Positions 4,183 through 5,702 of a DNA stretch of 5,702 nucleotides are shown piece after piece (the stretch's first letter is position 1; every line of letters begins with the position of its first letter). A program made the position numbers and the translations under genes. The notes below the pieces were generated by a model. That model was not told the DNA's origin. It made no database searches and worked only from the letters and a program-made list of their open reading frames with translations. Origin of the DNA: Candidatus Zixiibacteriota bacterium (GTDB lineage Bacteria; Zixibacteria; MSB-5A5; JAABVY01); assembly GCA_011777135.1 (NCBI GenBank), contig JAABVY010000341.1, forward strand, positions 1 through 5,702. The letters run 5' to 3'.

Positions 4183-5702
4183 ATGGGATTAAAACCAGAA
4201 GAAGTAAGCTCCATAATCAAGCAGGAGATCTCCAAATACGAAACCAGTCTCAAGATGGAGTCGGTCGGTACGATCCTCCAGATTGGTGACGGTATCGCTC
4301 GTGTATGGGGTCTTGAGGATGCTATGATGTCGGAGCTTCTAATGTTCCCCGGCGATATTATGGGGCTGATCCTGAACCTCGAGGAGGATAATGTCGGTGT
4401 CGCTATCTTCGGTTCCGATACGGATATAAAGGAAGGCGATACAGTCAAGCGTACCGGCAGAATTGCCTCGGTTCCGGTTGGTGATGCCCTGGTCGGACGA
4501 GTGGTAAATGCTCTCGGCCAGCCGATCGACGGCAAGGGGCCGATTGTTACCGATAAATATCGGGCGACTGAAGTGGTTCCTCCTAATGTGGTCCAGAGGC
4601 AGCCGGTGAACGAACCGGTGCAAACCGGCTTGAAAGCAATCGACTCCATGATTCCAATTGGAAGAGGACAGCGTGAGTTGATCATTGGTGACCGTCAGAC
4701 AGGAAAGACCGCCGTTGCTATTGATACGATTATCAATCAGAAAAACTCTGATATATTTTGTATCTATGTCGCGGTTGGGCAGAAATCCTCAACGGTTGCG
4801 CAGATCGTGGATACCCTGGAAAAACATGGCGCAATGGAATACACGACAGTTATTTCCGCGCCTGCCACCGATCCCGCCCCGCTTCAGTATCTGGCACCGT
4901 ATGCAGGATGCGCCATGGGTGAGGAATTCATGAATACCAAGCGCCATGCTCTGGTTATTTATGATGATTTGTCGAAGCATGCTAATGCGTACCGTCAGCT
5001 TTCACTGCTACTCCGGCGTCCTCCGGGACGTGAGGCCTATCCCGGTGACGTGTTCTATCTGCATTCACGCCTTCTGGAACGTGCAGCTAAATTAAATGAT
5101 GAGCTGGGAGGCGGATCGCTTACCGCTCTGCCGGTTATTGAGACCCAAGCAGGTGATGTGTCGGCCTACATTCCGACCAACGTGATTTCGATTACGGATG
5201 GCCAGATCTTTCTTGAGGGAGAGCTCTTTTATTCCGGCATTCGTCCTGCCATCAACGTGGGTATTTCGGTCTCGCGTGTGGGTGGTAATGCTCAGGTCAA
5301 GGCCATGAGAAAGGTCGCGGGAAGACTGCGTCTGGACCTGGCCCAGTATCGTGAGCTGGCCGCCTTCGCGCAGTTCGGATCTGATCTCGATAGGGCCACG
5401 CTTCGTCAGCTGACGCGCGGTGAAAAGATGGTTGAAATCCTGAAGCAGGGTCAATATGTGCCCATGCCAATGGAGCAACAGGTTATGATCATCTGGGCCG
5501 GCGGTAAAGGCTACCTGGATGATGTTCCGACTGATATAGTTTCCACATTCGAGAAGGAATACCTGAAGTTCATGGAATCTGAATATCCGGATGTTGGTCA
5601 TAAGATCGCACAGGATAAAGTAATATCAGAGGAAAATGAAAAGCAGCTTCAAGCCGGAACAGAGGCTTTCAAACAGAAGTTTATGGCCGAGAAAGGATTA
5701 GC
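4183..5702 (+). CDS. atpA: F-type ATP synthase F1 subunit alpha (3' end cut by the window)
   Basis: There are 506 visible codons with no stop. Alpha subunits are usually about 500-515 residues, so only the extreme C terminus is missing. The N-terminal beta-barrel domain spans about residues 25-95 (VGTILQIGDGIARVWGL). The nucleotide-binding domain has Walker A GDRQTGKT at 169-176, with Lys175 and Thr176 at the same numbers as in E. coli, and Walker B LVIYDDLS with Asp261/Asp262. The RRPPGREAYPGDVFYLHSRLLERA block and TQAGDVSAYIPTNVISITDGQ follow. The ATP synthase signature holds arginine finger Arg365 in SVSRVGGNAQ (E. coli Arg376). The 11-residue offset comes from the short KLNDELGGGS stretch, which lacks an insertion found in E. 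coli. The C-terminal helical domain includes AFAQFGSDLD (394-403). Alpha binds non-exchanging nucleotide and supplies the arginine finger to the catalytic sites on beta. ATG 4183 has GGAG six bases upstream. Genes for gamma, beta and epsilon are expected next. Confidence 0.98.
   Translation, partial: MGLKPEEVSSIIKQEISKYETSLKMESVGTILQIGDGIARVWGLEDAMMSELLMFPGDIMGLILNLEEDNVGVAIFGSDTDIKEGDTVKRTGRIASVPVGDALVGRVVNALGQPIDGKGPIVTDKYRATEVVPPNVVQRQPVNEPVQTGLKAIDSMIPIGRGQRELIIGDRQTGKTAVAIDTIINQKNSDIFCIYVAVGQKSSTVAQIVDTLEKHGAMEYTTVISAPATDPAPLQYLAPYAGCAMGEEFMNTKRHALVIYDDLSKHANAYRQLSLLLRRPPGREAYPGDVFYLHSRLLERAAKLNDELGGGSLTALPVIETQAGDVSAYIPTNVISITDGQIFLEGELFYSGIRPAINVGISVSRVGGNAQVKAMRKVAGRLRLDLAQYRELAAFAQFGSDLDRATLRQLTRGEKMVEILKQGQYVPMPMEQQVMIIWAGGKGYLDDVPTDIVSTFEKEYLKFMESEYPDVGHKIAQDKVISEENEKQLQAGTEAFKQKFMAEKGL

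Noticed and set aside
3984..4685. A long antisense open frame (233 codons, minus strand) over the end of atpH and the first third of atpA
   Set aside because: It lies opposite two clear ATP synthase genes, its translation is low-complexity (Ser/Thr/Pro/Ile-rich) with no recognisable domain, and it spans a gene boundary. It is a codon-usage shadow.
4183..5268. Apparent 11-residue deletion in alpha relative to E. coli between Walker A and the arginine finger
   Set aside because: The missing stretch is an insertion carried by E. coli. The short KLNDELGGGS form is common among other bacteria, so this is not a defect.
5092..5601. An antisense open frame (169 codons) over the 3' half of atpA
   Set aside because: It is fully opposite conserved alpha-subunit coding sequence, and its product resembles nothing I recognise. 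Shadow.
1..5702. Search for mobile elements, CRISPR arrays, tRNA or rRNA genes, and riboswitches
   Set aside because: I saw no transposase or integrase signatures, no spaced repeats of CRISPR type, no tRNA-like cloverleaf and no rRNA sequence. The gaps are short and explained by promoter, hairpin and repeat features.

Overview
This is a bacterial chromosomal window. It holds the 3' part of a PilS/NtrB-type sensor histidine kinase gene, followed on the same strand by the first seven genes of an F-type ATP synthase operon: atpZ-atpI-atpB-atpE-atpF-atpH-atpA. The last gene, atpA, runs off the right edge only a few codons short of its expected end. Everything recognisable is on the + strand. The antisense open frames are shadows of these genes.

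Layout. Positions 1-1128 encode a histidine kinase whose start lies outside the window (PAS, HisKA and HATPase domains visible). Positions 1129-1288 are an AT-rich gap with a 7-bp dyad, A-rich tracts and a very good sigma70-type promoter (TTGACA, 16 nt, TATATT). This promoter fires almost directly into the first ATP synthase gene, so the mRNA should have almost no 5' leader. Positions 1289-2744 hold atpZ, atpI and atpB, joined by two 4-nt stop/start overlaps (TTGA and ATGA). After a 27-nt gap with a perfect AGGAGG, the c-subunit gene atpE follows (2772-3011). A 70-nt gap then carries a strong 12-bp hairpin before atpF (3082-3570), which overlaps atpH (3570-4118) by one base. A 64-nt AT-rich gap with a repeated decamer and a possible internal promoter precedes atpA (4183 to the end).

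How the genes work together. AtpB (a), AtpE (c ring) and AtpF (b) form the membrane Fo sector. AtpH (delta) joins b to the F1 head. AtpA (alpha) is one of the two hexamer-forming F1 subunits. AtpZ and AtpI are small membrane proteins that usually head such operons and are linked to c-ring assembly or cation transport. The genes for gamma, beta and epsilon presumably follow beyond the right edge. The catalytic and ion-carrying residues are all present: subunit a Arg195, subunit c Glu59, and the alpha Walker A lysine and arginine finger. The c subunit lacks the known Na+-ligand side chains, so a proton-driven enzyme is predicted.

Organism. The base composition is roughly balanced, with an AT-rich regulatory gap. 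There is a single atpF with no b' copy, and both atpZ and atpI are present. The kinase is of the type found in Gram-negative and related phyla. I cannot name the phylum from sequence alone. This is essentially an ordinary housekeeping region. The points worth a second look are regulatory (promoter geometry, the atpE-atpF hairpin, the repeat before atpA) and one local motif in subunit a. I see no new system.
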